DNA of 64,000 nt, taken from Kumtagia sp052180275 (lineage in GTDB: Bacteria; Pseudomonadota; Alphaproteobacteria; Rhizobiales; Rhizobiaceae). The translations under genes were made by a program, and so were the position numbers. Under the pieces are notes generated by a model, which saw only the letters and a list, made by a program, of their open reading frames with translations, was not told the origin of the DNA and made no database searches. Location of the stretch: contig NZ_CP197465.1 of the NCBI RefSeq assembly GCF_052180275.1, positions 4,154,001 to 4,218,000 of the forward strand. Direction: 5' to 3'. Shown piece by piece: positions 27,857 to 36,845 of this stretch. Positions within the stretch are counted from its first letter, which is position 1. Every line of letters begins with the position of its first letter.

Positions 27857-29119
27857 GTGGATGTCTCGCGCGCAGGTACCGGCATGTTCGTAGGGCACAA
27901 TCCCTACCTGGTTGCGCTTTCGGTGGTGATCGCGAGCCTGGGAGGGTATACAGGTTTCGGGCTTGCGGCCCGGCTGCGTGGTGCGCCCGGCGAGAGCCGG
28001 CGCATGCTGCTTGCCGGCGCCGCGTGTTTTCTGGCGATCGGCATCTGGACCATGCATTTCGTCGGCATGCTGGCCGCGCCGATCCCGCCCGACGCCGTCT
28101 ATCTGGTGCTGCCCACGGTCGTCTCATTCCTGATCTGCGCCCTGGTGGTGGGCGTGTCGCTGTTCTTCGTCTCGATCGGCGAGCCCTCCGGCATTCGCAT
28201 CGCCGCCTCAGCCCTGCTGCTCGGCGCCGGCATCGTTTCCATGCACTATGTGGGCGTCCACGGCCTTTCCGGGAATTTCCACATCGAGCACAATTTTCCG
28301 ATGATCGTGCTCGCCGTGCTGATCGCGGTCGGCGCCGGCTATGGCGGCCTGCGCGTTTTCCTGGCGCGGCAAGGCGGGACGCGGCTGGCGCTGAGCGCCG
28401 CCGCATTCGGCATCGCCGTCTCGGGCATGCACTATACCGCGATGGCCGGCATGCGGTTCGTGGCAGGCGAAGGCCACGGGCACATGGCCGCCGGCTTTGT
28501 GGCATCCGCCCAGGGGCTTGCGCTCATCGTCGCCCTCCTTTGTTTCTTCATCGTCGCCGGGTTCCTGCTGTTCCTGGTCCCCGAGCCACGCCCGCGCGCC
28601 GCGCTGCAAAGCGTCGACCTGGCTCCGGGCAGCGCTTTCGGCGACGGCATCGATGGAGGGCGCGCCGTCTCCCCTGCGCGCGCGGAACCGGCCGTCCCGG
28701 AAGACCGGTGGCCTTTGCCGCTGGGCGGCCTCGGCCAGCCGAAACAGGTGATCGCCGCCCGGCTGCCGATCGAGGTGGCCGACGGAACACAGTTCGTCGA
28801 TGCCGCCGACATACGCAGCGTGAAGGCCGACGCGCATTACACACTGATCCATGATGGCAGCCGCGAGCGCATGTGCCCGTGGTCGATCTCGCAGGCGGAG
28901 GCACAGCTTGATCCGGCGATCTTCGTGCGGGTCCATCGCAGCCACATCGTCTCGATCCCGCACGTCGCGCTGATCCGCAAGGAGGGCGACGGCGCGGTGG
29001 TCGAACTGGACGGGCCGGCACCGCATCTGGTTCCGGTGAGCCGCGCCAGGATCGCCGAACTCAAGGCGCGCCTCGGTCTCCATCGCCGTGGCCCGCAATC
29101 CCAGGCGCTCGCCAGATAG
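27857..29119 (+). CDS. coxC: CoxC-like membrane sensor-regulator: MHYT domain plus LytTR DNA-binding domain, 420 aa
   Basis: The first ~245 residues form about seven transmembrane helices carrying three MHYT-type motifs (WTMHFVGM, VSMHYVGV, GMHYTAMAG), thought to bind a metal and sense a diatomic gas or redox state. The C-terminal ~100 residues (VDAADIRSVKADAHYTLIHDG ... FVRVHRSHIVSI) are a LytTR DNA-binding domain. This combination is known from CoxC and CoxH of the Oligotropha CO dehydrogenase cluster, and here it directly precedes coxMSL, so a role in controlling cox transcription is likely. The symbol coxC is based on position; it could equally be called coxH. GTG 27,857 is taken as start; ATG 27,884 with AGGT upstream is possible. 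Confidence 0.85.
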   Translation: MDVSRAGTGMFVGHNPYLVALSVVIASLGGYTGFGLAARLRGAPGESRRMLLAGAACFLAIGIWTMHFVGMLAAPIPPDAVYLVLPTVVSFLICALVVGVSLFFVSIGEPSGIRIAASALLLGAGIVSMHYVGVHGLSGNFHIEHNFPMIVLAVLIAVGAGYGGLRVFLARQGGTRLALSAAAFGIAVSGMHYTAMAGMRFVAGEGHGHMAAGFVASAQGLALIVALLCFFIVAGFLLFLVPEPRPRAALQSVDLAPGSAFGDGIDGGRAVSPARAEPAVPEDRWPLPLGGLGQPKQVIAARLPIEVADGTQFVDAADIRSVKADAHYTLIHDGSRERMCPWSISQAEAQLDPAIFVRVHRSHIVSIPHVALIRKEGDGAVVELDGPAPHLVPVSRARIAELKARLGLHRRGPQSQALAR

Positions 29120-29300
29120 GTCACTGCGCCTGTCGCAATTCGTGCAGGAAACCCCGCAACTGGTGCAGTTTCCGGCTCTTCGTGACGCCGCCGCGCTGCC
29201 TGTCTTGCGCCCTCCATCCGCCCGGAACACCCTCTCCGGCAAATGTCCCCCATCGGCCTCGCAGCCGATATCGGCACCGAGAGGGACAAGCGGAGGAAAC

Positions 29301-30176
29301 ATGATACCGGGACCTTTCACCTATCACCGGCCGGCGTCCGTCGCCGATGCGATCAAGCTGCTCGCCGATCTCGGCGACGAGGCGCGGCCGCTTGCCGGCG
29401 GCCACAGCCTCATCCCGATGATGAAGCTCAGGCTCGCCACGCCCGACCATCTCGTCGACCTGCACGGCATCGGCGGACTGAAGAGCATCGGCCGTGACGC
29501 AGGCACCGGAGGCGACCGCGTCGTCATCGGCGCCATGGCGACCCAGCACGACCTCCTCGCCTCCGAAGTGATTGCATCCTCCTTGCCGATCCTCCAGGAG
29601 ACGGCGCTGCTGATCGCCGACCCGCAGGTGCGCTACCGGGGCACGCTCGGCGGCAACGTCGCCAATGGCGATCCCGGCAACGACATGCCGGCGCTGATGC
29701 TGACGCTCGGGGCCGATTACCGCCTGGAGGGCCCGGACGGCAGCCGCACGGTGGCGGCACGCGACTTCTACCAGGGCGCCTATTTCACCGCGCTCGAACC
29801 GGGCGAGATCCTCACCGAAGTGTCGGTCCCCGTACCTCCCGCCGGGCACGGCTACGCCTACGAGAAACTGAAGCGCAAGATCGGCGACTATGCCACCGCC
29901 GCCGCGGCCGTCGTGCTCACCATGTCCGGCGGCCGGGTCGCGACCTGCTCCATCGGGCTCACCAACCTGTCGGAGACGCCACTGCTGGCCGAGGACGCGG
30001 CCGCTACGGTGATCGGCACCAGCCTCGACGCGGCAACGCTGCAAAAGGCTGCGGACGCCGCCCGCGCGATCATGGAGCCGGCCGGCGATGGCAGGGGCCC
30101 GGTCGAATATCGAAAGCATGTCGGCGGGATCATGGTGATGCGGGCGCTCCAACGCGCCGCGTCGCTGGCCGCCTGA
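29301..30176 (+). CDS. coxM: CO dehydrogenase medium (FAD) subunit CoxM
   Basis: Carries electrons from the Fe-S clusters of CoxS to FAD and onward to the quinone pool. Two FAD pyrophosphate-binding motifs are in the expected places: AGGHS at residues 32-36 and TLGGN near 112-116. The C-terminal domain has the YEKLKRKIGDYATAAAAV block typical of the family. ATG 29,301 follows CGGAGGAAAC, a strong ribosome site; the frame is open further upstream but that part is leader. At 291 aa it matches the usual length. It stands 181 bases after the CoxC-like gene and 14 before coxS. Confidence 0.95.
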   Translation: MIPGPFTYHRPASVADAIKLLADLGDEARPLAGGHSLIPMMKLRLATPDHLVDLHGIGGLKSIGRDAGTGGDRVVIGAMATQHDLLASEVIASSLPILQETALLIADPQVRYRGTLGGNVANGDPGNDMPALMLTLGADYRLEGPDGSRTVAARDFYQGAYFTALEPGEILTEVSVPVPPAGHGYAYEKLKRKIGDYATAAAAVVLTMSGGRVATCSIGLTNLSETPLLAEDAAATVIGTSLDAATLQKAADAARAIMEPAGDGRGPVEYRKHVGGIMVMRALQRAASLAA

Positions 30177-30190
30177 GGGGAGGAGACCAT

Positions 30191-30703
30191 ATGGCAACCC
30201 AGGCAAAGAAGACCCAGGTCAGCATGAAGGTGAACGGCGTCGAGGTCGACGGACTCGTCGAGCCACGCACCTTGCTGGTGCATTTCATCCGCGAGAACCT
30301 CCAACTCACCGGCACCCATATCGGCTGCGAGACGACGCATTGCGGCGCCTGCACCATCGATCTCGACGGCATGTCGGTGAAGAGTTGCACTGTCTTCGCC
30401 ATACAGGCCGACGGCTCGGAGATCACCACGGTCGAGGGCATCGCCAATGCCGACGGCACGCTTTCCGCGCTGCAGGAAGGTTTTCGGCAGATGCACGGCC
30501 TGCAATGCGGCTTCTGCACGCCCGGCATGATCGTGCGCGCCCACCGGCTCCTCAAGGAGAACCCGAACCCGACCGAGGAGGAGATCCGCTTCGGCATCGC
30601 CGGCAATCTCTGCCGCTGCACCGGCTACCAGAACATCGTCAGGGCGATCCAGTACGCAGCCGCCACGATCAACGGCACGGAATTCAAGGAGGCCGCGGAA
30701 TGA
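30191..30703 (+). CDS. coxS: CO dehydrogenase small iron-sulfur subunit CoxS
   Basis: A 170-residue protein with two [2Fe-2S] sites. The plant-ferredoxin-type site is C-x4-C-x2-C in GCETTHCGACTIDLDG, plus a later Cys in VKSCTVFA. The second site is formed by QCGFCTPGM and LCRCTGYQN. It passes electrons from the molybdenum centre in CoxL to FAD in CoxM. It has a GGGGAGGAGACCAT leader for ATG 30,191, and its TGA overlaps the ATG of coxL (ATGA), which indicates coupled translation of the two subunits. Confidence 0.96.
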   Translation: MATQAKKTQVSMKVNGVEVDGLVEPRTLLVHFIRENLQLTGTHIGCETTHCGACTIDLDGMSVKSCTVFAIQADGSEITTVEGIANADGTLSALQEGFRQMHGLQCGFCTPGMIVRAHRLLKENPNPTEEEIRFGIAGNLCRCTGYQNIVRAIQYAAATINGTEFKEAAE

Positions 30704-33120
30704 ACGACATGACCGTTACGCGCGAACAGCGCGAGGCAAAACTCGAAGGCATGGGCTGCAAGCGCAAGCGCGTCGAGGACATCCGCTTTACCCAGGGGCG
30801 CGGCACCTATGTCGACGACGTGAAGCTGCCCGGCATGCTGCACGGCGATTTCGTGCGCTCGCCGCATGCCCATGCGCGTGTCGTCTCGATCAATACCGAG
30901 AAGGCGCTGAAAGTGCCGGGTGTGCTGGCCGTCATCACCGCCGAGACCCTGAAGACCGTCAACCTCGCCTGGATGCCAACGCTTGCCGGCGACGTGCAGA
31001 TGGTGCTGGCCGACGGAAAAGTGTTGTTCCAGAACCAGGAAGTCGCTTTCGTCGTCGCCACCGACCGCTATGCCGCGGACGACGGCATCAACGCCGTCGA
31101 GGTCGAATACGAGCCGCTGCCGCCGCTGATCGACCCGTTCCACGCGCTCGATCCGGATGCGCCGGTGCTGCGGGAGGATCTGGCGGGCAAGACGGTCGGC
31201 GCGCACGGGCCGAGGCGGCACCACAACCACATTTTCGAATGGACGGTCGGCGACAAGGACCTGACGGATGCCGCCTTCCGCAAGGCGGAGGTGACGATCA
31301 AGGAGATGATCTCCTATCACCGCACCCACCCGTCGCCACTTGAAACCTGCCAGTGCCTCTGCTCCTTCGACAAGGTGAAGGGCGAACTCACCATCTACGG
31401 CACCTTCCAGGCCCCGCACGTCATCCGCACCGTGGTGGCGCTTATCGCGAAGATCCCCGAGCACAAGATCCACGTCATCGCGCCGGACATCGGCGGCGGC
31501 TTCGGCAACAAGGTCGGCGCCTATCCCGGTTACATCTGCGCGGCGGTGGCTTCCATCGTCACCGGCAAGCCGGTCAAGTGGGTCGAGGACCGCATCGAGA
31601 ACCTCACCGCCACTTCCTTCGCCCGCGACTACCACATGACGACGGAAATTGCCGCGACGAAGGAGGGCAAGGTCACCGGCCTGCGCGTGCATGTGCTAGC
31701 CGACCATGGCGCTTTCGACGCCTGCGCCGACCCGTCGAAATGGCCGGCCGGCTTCTTCAACATCGTGACGGGTTCCTACGACTTCCCGGTCGCGCACCTC
31801 GCCGTCGACGGTATCTACACCAACAAGGCGCCGGGCGGCGTCGCCTACCGCTGTTCGTTCCGGGTAACGGAAGCCGCCTACTGCATCGAGCGCGCCATGG
31901 ACATCCTGGCGCAGAAGCTCGGCATGGACCCGGCCGAACTGCGGCTTAGGAATTTCATCAAGCCCGAGCAGTTCCCATACCATTCGGCGCTCGGCTGGGA
32001 ATACGATTCCGGCGACTACCACACCGCCATGAAACAGATGATGCAGAAGACGGACTATGCCGCGCTGCGCAGGGAACAGGCGGCGAAACGCGAGGCCTTC
32101 AGGCGTGGCGAGACACGCGAGATCATGGGCCTGGGGGTCTCCTTCTTCACCGAGATCGTCGGCGCAGGCCCGTCGAAGAACTGCGATATCCTCGGCATCG
32201 CCATGTTCGACAGCTGCGAGATCCGCCTGCATCCGACCGGCGCCGGCATCGCCCGCGTCGGCACCAAGAGCCAGGGCCAAGGCCATGAGACCACCTGGGC
32301 GCAAATCATAGCCACCGAGATCGGCATCCCGGCCGATGACATCATGGTCGAGGAAGGCAACACCGACACGGCGCCCTACGGGCTCGGCACCTACGGCTCG
32401 CGCTCGACGCCCGTCGCCGGAGCGGCCATCGCCATGGCGGCGCGGAAGATAAAAGCCAAGGCGCAGATGATCGCCGCCTACAGGCTCGAAGTCCACGAGG
32501 ATGACCTCGAATGGGACATAGACGGTTTCAAGGTGAAGGGCCTGCCGGAAAAATTCCTCGGCATGAAGGACATCTGCTGGATCGCCTACAACTCCCCTCC
32601 CCCCGGCATGGAACCGGGACTGGAGGCGGTGAGCTACTATGATCCGCCGAACATGACCTATCCGTTCGGCGCCTATCTCTGCGTCATGGATATCGACGTC
32701 GATACCGGCGTCTACAAGGTACGTCGTTTCTATGCGCTCGACGATTGCGGCACGCGCATCAACCCGATGATCATCGAAGGCCAGGTGCATGGCGGGCTGA
32801 CGGAGGCTTTCGCCATCGCGATGGGCCAGGAGATCCGTTACGACGAGACCGGCAATGTGATGACCGGGTCCTTCATGGATTTCTTCATCCCGACCGCCGT
32901 CGAGACGCCGCATTGGGAGACCGATTACACCGTCACGCCGTCGCCGCATCACCCGATCGGCGCCAAGGGCGTCGGCGAAAGCCCGAATGTCGGCGGCGTG
33001 CCGGCCTTCTCCAACGCCGTCAACGACGCCTTCTCCTTCCTCGGCTCCACCCACATCCAGATGCCGCACGATTTCTGGCGCAACTGGAAGGCGGCGAAGG
33101 CGCTCGGGGCGGTGGCGTAG
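30700..33120 (+). CDS. coxL: Form I CO dehydrogenase large (molybdenum-copper) subunit CoxL
   Basis: Catalyses CO + H2O to CO2 at a Mo-S-Cu site. Residues 382-388 read AYRCSFR, the form I signature AYxCSFR; Cys385 is the copper ligand equivalent (Cys388 in Oligotropha). GTFQAPH supplies the conserved glutamine near molybdenum and GVGES holds the catalytic Glu760. Form II enzymes have AYRGAGR instead, so this is the genuine high-affinity CO oxidiser class. It is 806 aa, close to the 809 of the reference enzyme. Start ATG 30,700 is fixed by overlap with coxS. A RIME-like palindromic element follows the stop before coxD. Confidence 0.97.
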   Translation: MNDMTVTREQREAKLEGMGCKRKRVEDIRFTQGRGTYVDDVKLPGMLHGDFVRSPHAHARVVSINTEKALKVPGVLAVITAETLKTVNLAWMPTLAGDVQMVLADGKVLFQNQEVAFVVATDRYAADDGINAVEVEYEPLPPLIDPFHALDPDAPVLREDLAGKTVGAHGPRRHHNHIFEWTVGDKDLTDAAFRKAEVTIKEMISYHRTHPSPLETCQCLCSFDKVKGELTIYGTFQAPHVIRTVVALIAKIPEHKIHVIAPDIGGGFGNKVGAYPGYICAAVASIVTGKPVKWVEDRIENLTATSFARDYHMTTEIAATKEGKVTGLRVHVLADHGAFDACADPSKWPAGFFNIVTGSYDFPVAHLAVDGIYTNKAPGGVAYRCSFRVTEAAYCIERAMDILAQKLGMDPAELRLRNFIKPEQFPYHSALGWEYDSGDYHTAMKQMMQKTDYAALRREQAAKREAFRRGETREIMGLGVSFFTEIVGAGPSKNCDILGIAMFDSCEIRLHPTGAGIARVGTKSQGQGHETTWAQIIATEIGIPADDIMVEEGNTDTAPYGLGTYGSRSTPVAGAAIAMAARKIKAKAQMIAAYRLEVHEDDLEWDIDGFKVKGLPEKFLGMKDICWIAYNSPPPGMEPGLEAVSYYDPPNMTYPFGAYLCVMDIDVDTGVYKVRRFYALDDCGTRINPMIIEGQVHGGLTEAFAIAMGQEIRYDETGNVMTGSFMDFFIPTAVETPHWETDYTVTPSPHHPIGAKGVGESPNVGGVPAFSNAVNDAFSFLGSTHIQMPHDFWRNWKAAKALGAVA

Positions 33121-33151
33121 ATTTTCCGATGCGCAGGCTTTCCCTCTCTTC

Positions 33152-33260
33152 CGCCTGCCGGCACCTTCTTCCCGTAGACAACGGGGAGAAGTCGGCTGGC
33201 CGCAAGGTCGCTGCTTGTCCCTTCTCCCCGTCCGTCACGGCGAGAAGGTGCCGGCAGGCG
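33152..33260. repeat. RIME-like nested inverted repeat between coxL and coxD
   Basis: An outer inverted repeat has arms CGCCTGCCGGCACCTTCTT (33,152-33,170) and GAGAAGGTGCCGGCAGGCG (33,242-33,260), complementary apart from the last base. An inner pair ACGGGGAGAAG (33,181-33,191) and CTTCTCCCCGT (33,221-33,231) is perfect. Arm-within-arm palindromes with 'ACCTTCTCCCC' are typical of rhizobial intergenic mosaic elements. In the cox transcript it would fold into a long hairpin and could lower downstream expression or protect the coxMSL message. Confidence 0.75.
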
Positions 33261-33367
33261 GGTCCGAAGGACGGGCGGCGCAGACGGTCGAAGTCAAGGG
33301 CCGTTACACGCGGTGGGGGCAACGGTGAGGGGCAGCGTCGGCAGGGGCGAGTTTCCTCGGCCTTGCG

Positions 33368-34249
33368 ATGACCACGCCCCTCTCCCGCGACGACATCGCC
33401 TCCCGTCTCGCCGAGGCCGGCTACATCGCCGATCCGGAGCTGGCGACTGCCATCGCCATCATGCAGTTGCTGAAACGCCCGTTGCTGCTCGAAGGCGAGG
33501 CGGGCGTCGGCAAGACCGAGGTAGCGAAGGCGCTGGCCCACATACACGCCACCGAACTGATCCGCCTGCAATGTTACGAGGGCCTGGACCAGTCCTCCGC
33601 CCTCTATGAATGGAATTACCAGCGCCAGTTGTTGGCCATAGAGGCGCATCGCGGCGGCGATCCCGATCATGTCGAGGACCAGGTCTTCTCCGAAAAATAC
33701 CTGCTGGAACGGCCGCTGCTCGCCGCGATCCGCCGTGAAAAGCCGCCCGTGCTGCTGATCGACGAGATCGACCGCGCCGACGAGGAGTTCGAGGCCTTTC
33801 TGCTCGAGCTCCTGTCCGACTGGCAGGTGACGATCCCCGAATTCGGCACCGTGGCGGCCATCGCCGTCCCGCATGTGGTGCTGACATCCAACGGCACCCG
33901 CGAGCTTTCCGACGCGTTGCGCCGCCGCTGCCTCTATCATTATGTCGACTACCCCAGTGTCGATCGCGAGGCGCGTATCGTCATGGCGCGCATTCCGCAG
34001 GCCGGCGCGGCGCTGTCCCTGCAGATCGCGCGCATGGTCGAGGCAATCCGCAAGGAGGATCTGCGCAAGGTGCCCGGCGTCGCCGAGACGCTCGACTGGG
34101 CGGCGGCCCTCGTCGGTCTCGACGTCACGGACCTGCACGACCGGCCGGAGCTTATGCATGAGACGCTCATGTGCCTGTTGAAGACGCGGGAGGATGGCGC
34201 GCGCATGACCCGCGAGGTGACGCAACGGCTGCTGGGGAGAGTGGCATGA
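33368..34249 (+). CDS. coxD: CoxD, MoxR-type AAA+ ATPase for CODH maturation
   Basis: LLLEGEAGVGKTEVAKAL (Walker A at residues ~43-50) and PVLLIDEIDRADEEFEAFLLELL (Walker B) define a MoxR-class AAA+ ATPase; the C-terminal helical lid follows, ending in MTREVTQRLL. In Oligotropha, CoxD is a chaperone-like ATPase needed for adding sulfur and copper to the Mo centre. It is 293 aa. Its stop overlaps the coxE start (ATGA), which fits the known functional pairing of a MoxR ATPase with a VWA protein. Its own promoter cannot be excluded because 247 bases with a palindromic element separate it from coxL. Confidence 0.93.
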   Translation: MTTPLSRDDIASRLAEAGYIADPELATAIAIMQLLKRPLLLEGEAGVGKTEVAKALAHIHATELIRLQCYEGLDQSSALYEWNYQRQLLAIEAHRGGDPDHVEDQVFSEKYLLERPLLAAIRREKPPVLLIDEIDRADEEFEAFLLELLSDWQVTIPEFGTVAAIAVPHVVLTSNGTRELSDALRRRCLYHYVDYPSVDREARIVMARIPQAGAALSLQIARMVEAIRKEDLRKVPGVAETLDWAAALVGLDVTDLHDRPELMHETLMCLLKTREDGARMTREVTQRLLGRVA

Positions 34250-35451
34250 GCTGCTGCGGCCTTCCCCCCACCGCCGACGAACTGGACGACGTGTCGCGCC
34301 TGCTTTCGGAAAAACTCGCCGCCTTCCTGCGAACCCTGCGCGACGCCGCGTTCGCGGTCGGCATGCGCGAGGGGCAGGACGCCGCGGCCCTGCTCGCCGC
34401 CGGCTATGGCGACAGTCCGGGACTGCTGCGGTCGGCCTTCAAGCACCTGTTCTCGGCGCGCAAGGCGGACTGGGAAAAGTTCGACGGCATCTTCGACGCC
34501 TTCTGGATGAAGAAGCGCGCCCGCTCGCGGGTCGCCGGCTCGGGAACGCCGGCAAACAGCAACAACCCCGCAATCAAGAACCTGCGGGATCCCGGCGCGC
34601 GTGGCGGCGGTGAAGCGCAGGACCAGGCACCTTCCGGCGATGGTTCGGAAAACGAACACCGTTCCGGCGAGGGCCGCGCCGAAGGCGCCTCGCGCGCGGA
34701 AAACCTGGCCGAAACGGATTTCCGCAAGCTGTCCGACCCGGCCGAAATCGCCGAGGCCCATGCCGTCGCGGCCCGCCTCGCCCGCGCCATGCGCACGCGG
34801 CTGACGCGGCGCGACCTGGCACGCCGCCGCGGCTACCGGCTCGACCTCAGGCGCACCATTCATCGGAACATCACTCACGGCGGCGTGCCGATCACCCTCG
34901 TGAAACGGCTGCGCAAGCACAGGCCCTTGCGCCTGGTCGTCCTGCTCGACGCCTCGGGCTCGATGAGCATGTATACCGGCACGTTCCTGCGCTTCATCCA
35001 TGGAGTCCTGGACGAGTTCCGCGAGGCTGAAGCCTTCCTCTTCCACACCCGCCTCGCCCATGTCTCCGACGCCATGAAGGAGAAGGACGCCGCACGAGCC
35101 CTCGACCGCCTCGCCATCCTTGCCCAGGGCGCCGGCGGCGGCACGAGGATCGGCGAGAGCCTCGCCACCTTCAACCGCTGGCATGCGGCGCGCGTCATCC
35201 ATTCGCGCACATGCGTCATGATTTTTTCCGACGGCTACGAGACCGGCGACGCGGCATTGCTCGGCCGCGAGATGCGGCAGCTCCGCCGCCGCTGCCGCCG
35301 CATCGTCTGGCTGAACCCGATGATGGGCTGGGACGGCTATGCGCCGGAAGCCGCCGGCATGCGGGCGGCGCTGCCGCATGTCGACCTCCTTGCGCCGGCC
35401 CATACGCTGAACAGCCTAGCCGCGCTCGAACCCTATCTGGCGAAACTGTGA
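34246..35451 (+). CDS. coxE: CoxE, VWA-domain protein for CODH maturation
   Basis: The C-terminal half is a von Willebrand factor A-like domain: LRLVVLLDASGSMSMYTG carries an intact DxSxS metal-ion-dependent adhesion site, and CVMIFSDGYETGD the late aspartate region. The N-terminal ~130 residues are helical, followed by a low-complexity linker rich in Gly, Glu and Ser (near 105-160). It works with CoxD in copper insertion into the active site. It is 401 aa. The frame is open upstream inside coxD, but ATG 34,246 overlapping the coxD stop is the natural start. Confidence 0.92.
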   Translation: MSCCGLPPTADELDDVSRLLSEKLAAFLRTLRDAAFAVGMREGQDAAALLAAGYGDSPGLLRSAFKHLFSARKADWEKFDGIFDAFWMKKRARSRVAGSGTPANSNNPAIKNLRDPGARGGGEAQDQAPSGDGSENEHRSGEGRAEGASRAENLAETDFRKLSDPAEIAEAHAVAARLARAMRTRLTRRDLARRRGYRLDLRRTIHRNITHGGVPITLVKRLRKHRPLRLVVLLDASGSMSMYTGTFLRFIHGVLDEFREAEAFLFHTRLAHVSDAMKEKDAARALDRLAILAQGAGGGTRIGESLATFNRWHAARVIHSRTCVMIFSDGYETGDAALLGREMRQLRRRCRRIVWLNPMMGWDGYAPEAAGMRAALPHVDLLAPAHTLNSLAALEPYLAKL

Positions 35452-35462
35452 CGGAGGCGACC

Positions 35463-36311
35463 ATGAACGCCCATGTCGATGTGCTCGATCTGATGTCGCG
35501 TCTCAAGGCGGCGGAGGAACCCTTTGTTCTGGCGACCGTGGTGCGCACGGTATCGGTGACCGCGGCCAAGGCCGGCGCCAAGGCGATCATCCGGCCGGAC
35601 GGCCGCGTCGAGGCCGGCTGGATCGGCGGCGGCTGCGCGCGCGGCGCCACCCTCAAGGCAGCGCGCGAGGCGCTTGCCGACGGCAGGGCGCGGTTGATCT
35701 CGATCCAGCCCGACGATCTGCTCGAGGAACTCGGGGTGCACGCCGGCGACGACCGCGACGGCATAAAATTCGCCAGGAACATGTGTCCGTCGAAAGGCAC
35801 GATGGACATTTTCGTCGAGCCGGTGCTGCCGCGCCCGGCGCTCATCGTGCTCGGCTCCAGCCCGGTGGCGCTGGCGCTGGTCGAGCAGGCAAGGCCGCTC
35901 GGCTACCAAATCGTGCTGGCATCGCCCCTAGCGGATCTGACGGCGGCACCCGACGTCGACCTGCTGGTCGACGGTTTTGCAGTCGAGCCGCCACGCGACG
36001 CACGGCGTTTCGTCGTCGTCTCCACGCAGGGCAAGGGCGACGAGGCGGCGCTGAAGGCGGCCCTCGGCATCGACGCCGGCTATCACGGCTTCGTCGGCAG
36101 CCGCCGCAAGATGGCATCGCTGCGCCAGAAGATGATGGCGGAAGGCTTTGCGGAAACATTGATCGACACCGTCAAGGCGCCGGCCGGCCTCGACATCGGC
36201 GCCATCACGCCGGAGGAAATCGCCTTGTCGATCCTGGCGGAGATCACGCAGCGCCGCCGCGCCGGCCAAAGGCTTCCTTCCGAAAACCAGACAGCAGCAG
36301 GGAAAGAGTGA
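35463..36311 (+). CDS. coxF: CoxF, XdhC-family molybdenum-cofactor maturation protein
   Basis: The N-terminal half (residues ~10-75: EEPFVLATVVRTVSVTAAKAGAKAII, GWIGGGCARGATLKAA) is the XdhC/CoxI domain. The C-terminal half is a Rossmann domain starting ALIVLGSSPVALALVEQA and ending with the GYHGFVGSRRKMASLRQKM block, and a 'GLDIGAITPEEIALSILAEI' tail. XdhC-type proteins handle the molybdenum cofactor and its sulfuration before insertion into the large subunit. It is 282 aa with ATG 35,463 after GACGGAGGCGACC. Eleven bases separate it from coxE and three from coxG. Confidence 0.92.
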   Translation: MNAHVDVLDLMSRLKAAEEPFVLATVVRTVSVTAAKAGAKAIIRPDGRVEAGWIGGGCARGATLKAAREALADGRARLISIQPDDLLEELGVHAGDDRDGIKFARNMCPSKGTMDIFVEPVLPRPALIVLGSSPVALALVEQARPLGYQIVLASPLADLTAAPDVDLLVDGFAVEPPRDARRFVVVSTQGKGDEAALKAALGIDAGYHGFVGSRRKMASLRQKMMAEGFAETLIDTVKAPAGLDIGAITPEEIALSILAEITQRRRAGQRLPSENQTAAGKE

Positions 36312-36314
36312 TCG

Positions 36315-36773
36315 ATGGACATGACCGGACAGGAGCGCATCGAGGCGCCGATCGAAACCGTGTGGCGGGCGCTGAACGACCCTGATTCGTTGCGCGCCTG
36401 CATTCCAGGCTGCGAAACGCTGGAAAAGACGTCCGACACCGACATGGCCGCCACCGTCGTTCTGAGGATCGGCCCGATCAAGGCACGGTTCGAAGGCGCC
36501 GTCGAACTCAGCAACCTCAATCCGCCCCGCTCCTACACGATTTCCGGCGAGGGCAAGGGCGGCATCGCCGGCTTCGCCAAGGGCGGCGCCGATGTGTCGC
36601 TCGCCGAGGACGGGCCGGGCGTCACCTTGCTCTCCTATCAGGTCAAGGCCGATGTCGGTGGCAAGATCGCCCAGCTCGGCAGCCGGCTGATCGATTCCAC
36701 CGCCCGCAAGCTCGCCACCCAGTTCTTTGCCAATCTCGGCAGCCAGCTGGCCAGGCAGCCTGCATCCACCTGA
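36315..36773 (+). CDS. coxG: CoxG, SRPBCC-fold protein (short form)
   Basis: GQERIEAPIETVWRALNDPDSLRACIPGCETLEK is the characteristic start of CoxG-family START/SRPBCC proteins, with the hydrophobic cavity built by the following strands (GPIKARFEGAVELSNLNPP; SYQVKADVGGKIAQLGSRLIDSTARKLA). CoxG is reported to tether CO dehydrogenase to the membrane and to deliver quinone. At 152 aa this copy ends just after the last helix and lacks the long C-terminal extension with a membrane-binding segment found in many CoxG proteins. It is the last gene of the cox run; the next gene is convergent. Confidence 0.88.
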   Translation: MDMTGQERIEAPIETVWRALNDPDSLRACIPGCETLEKTSDTDMAATVVLRIGPIKARFEGAVELSNLNPPRSYTISGEGKGGIAGFAKGGADVSLAEDGPGVTLLSYQVKADVGGKIAQLGSRLIDSTARKLATQFFANLGSQLARQPAST

Positions 36774-36845
36774 AAGGTGGGCGCGAAGGTCAGGCGGCGT
36801 GCCGCGAAACGTGACGGCACGGCCCTGTCGGAGTAAAAACCTGCC

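Noticed and set aside
30340..33120. CoxL start upstream within coxS
   Set aside because: The open frame is longer, but the family start and the ATGA overlap with coxS fix ATG 30,700.
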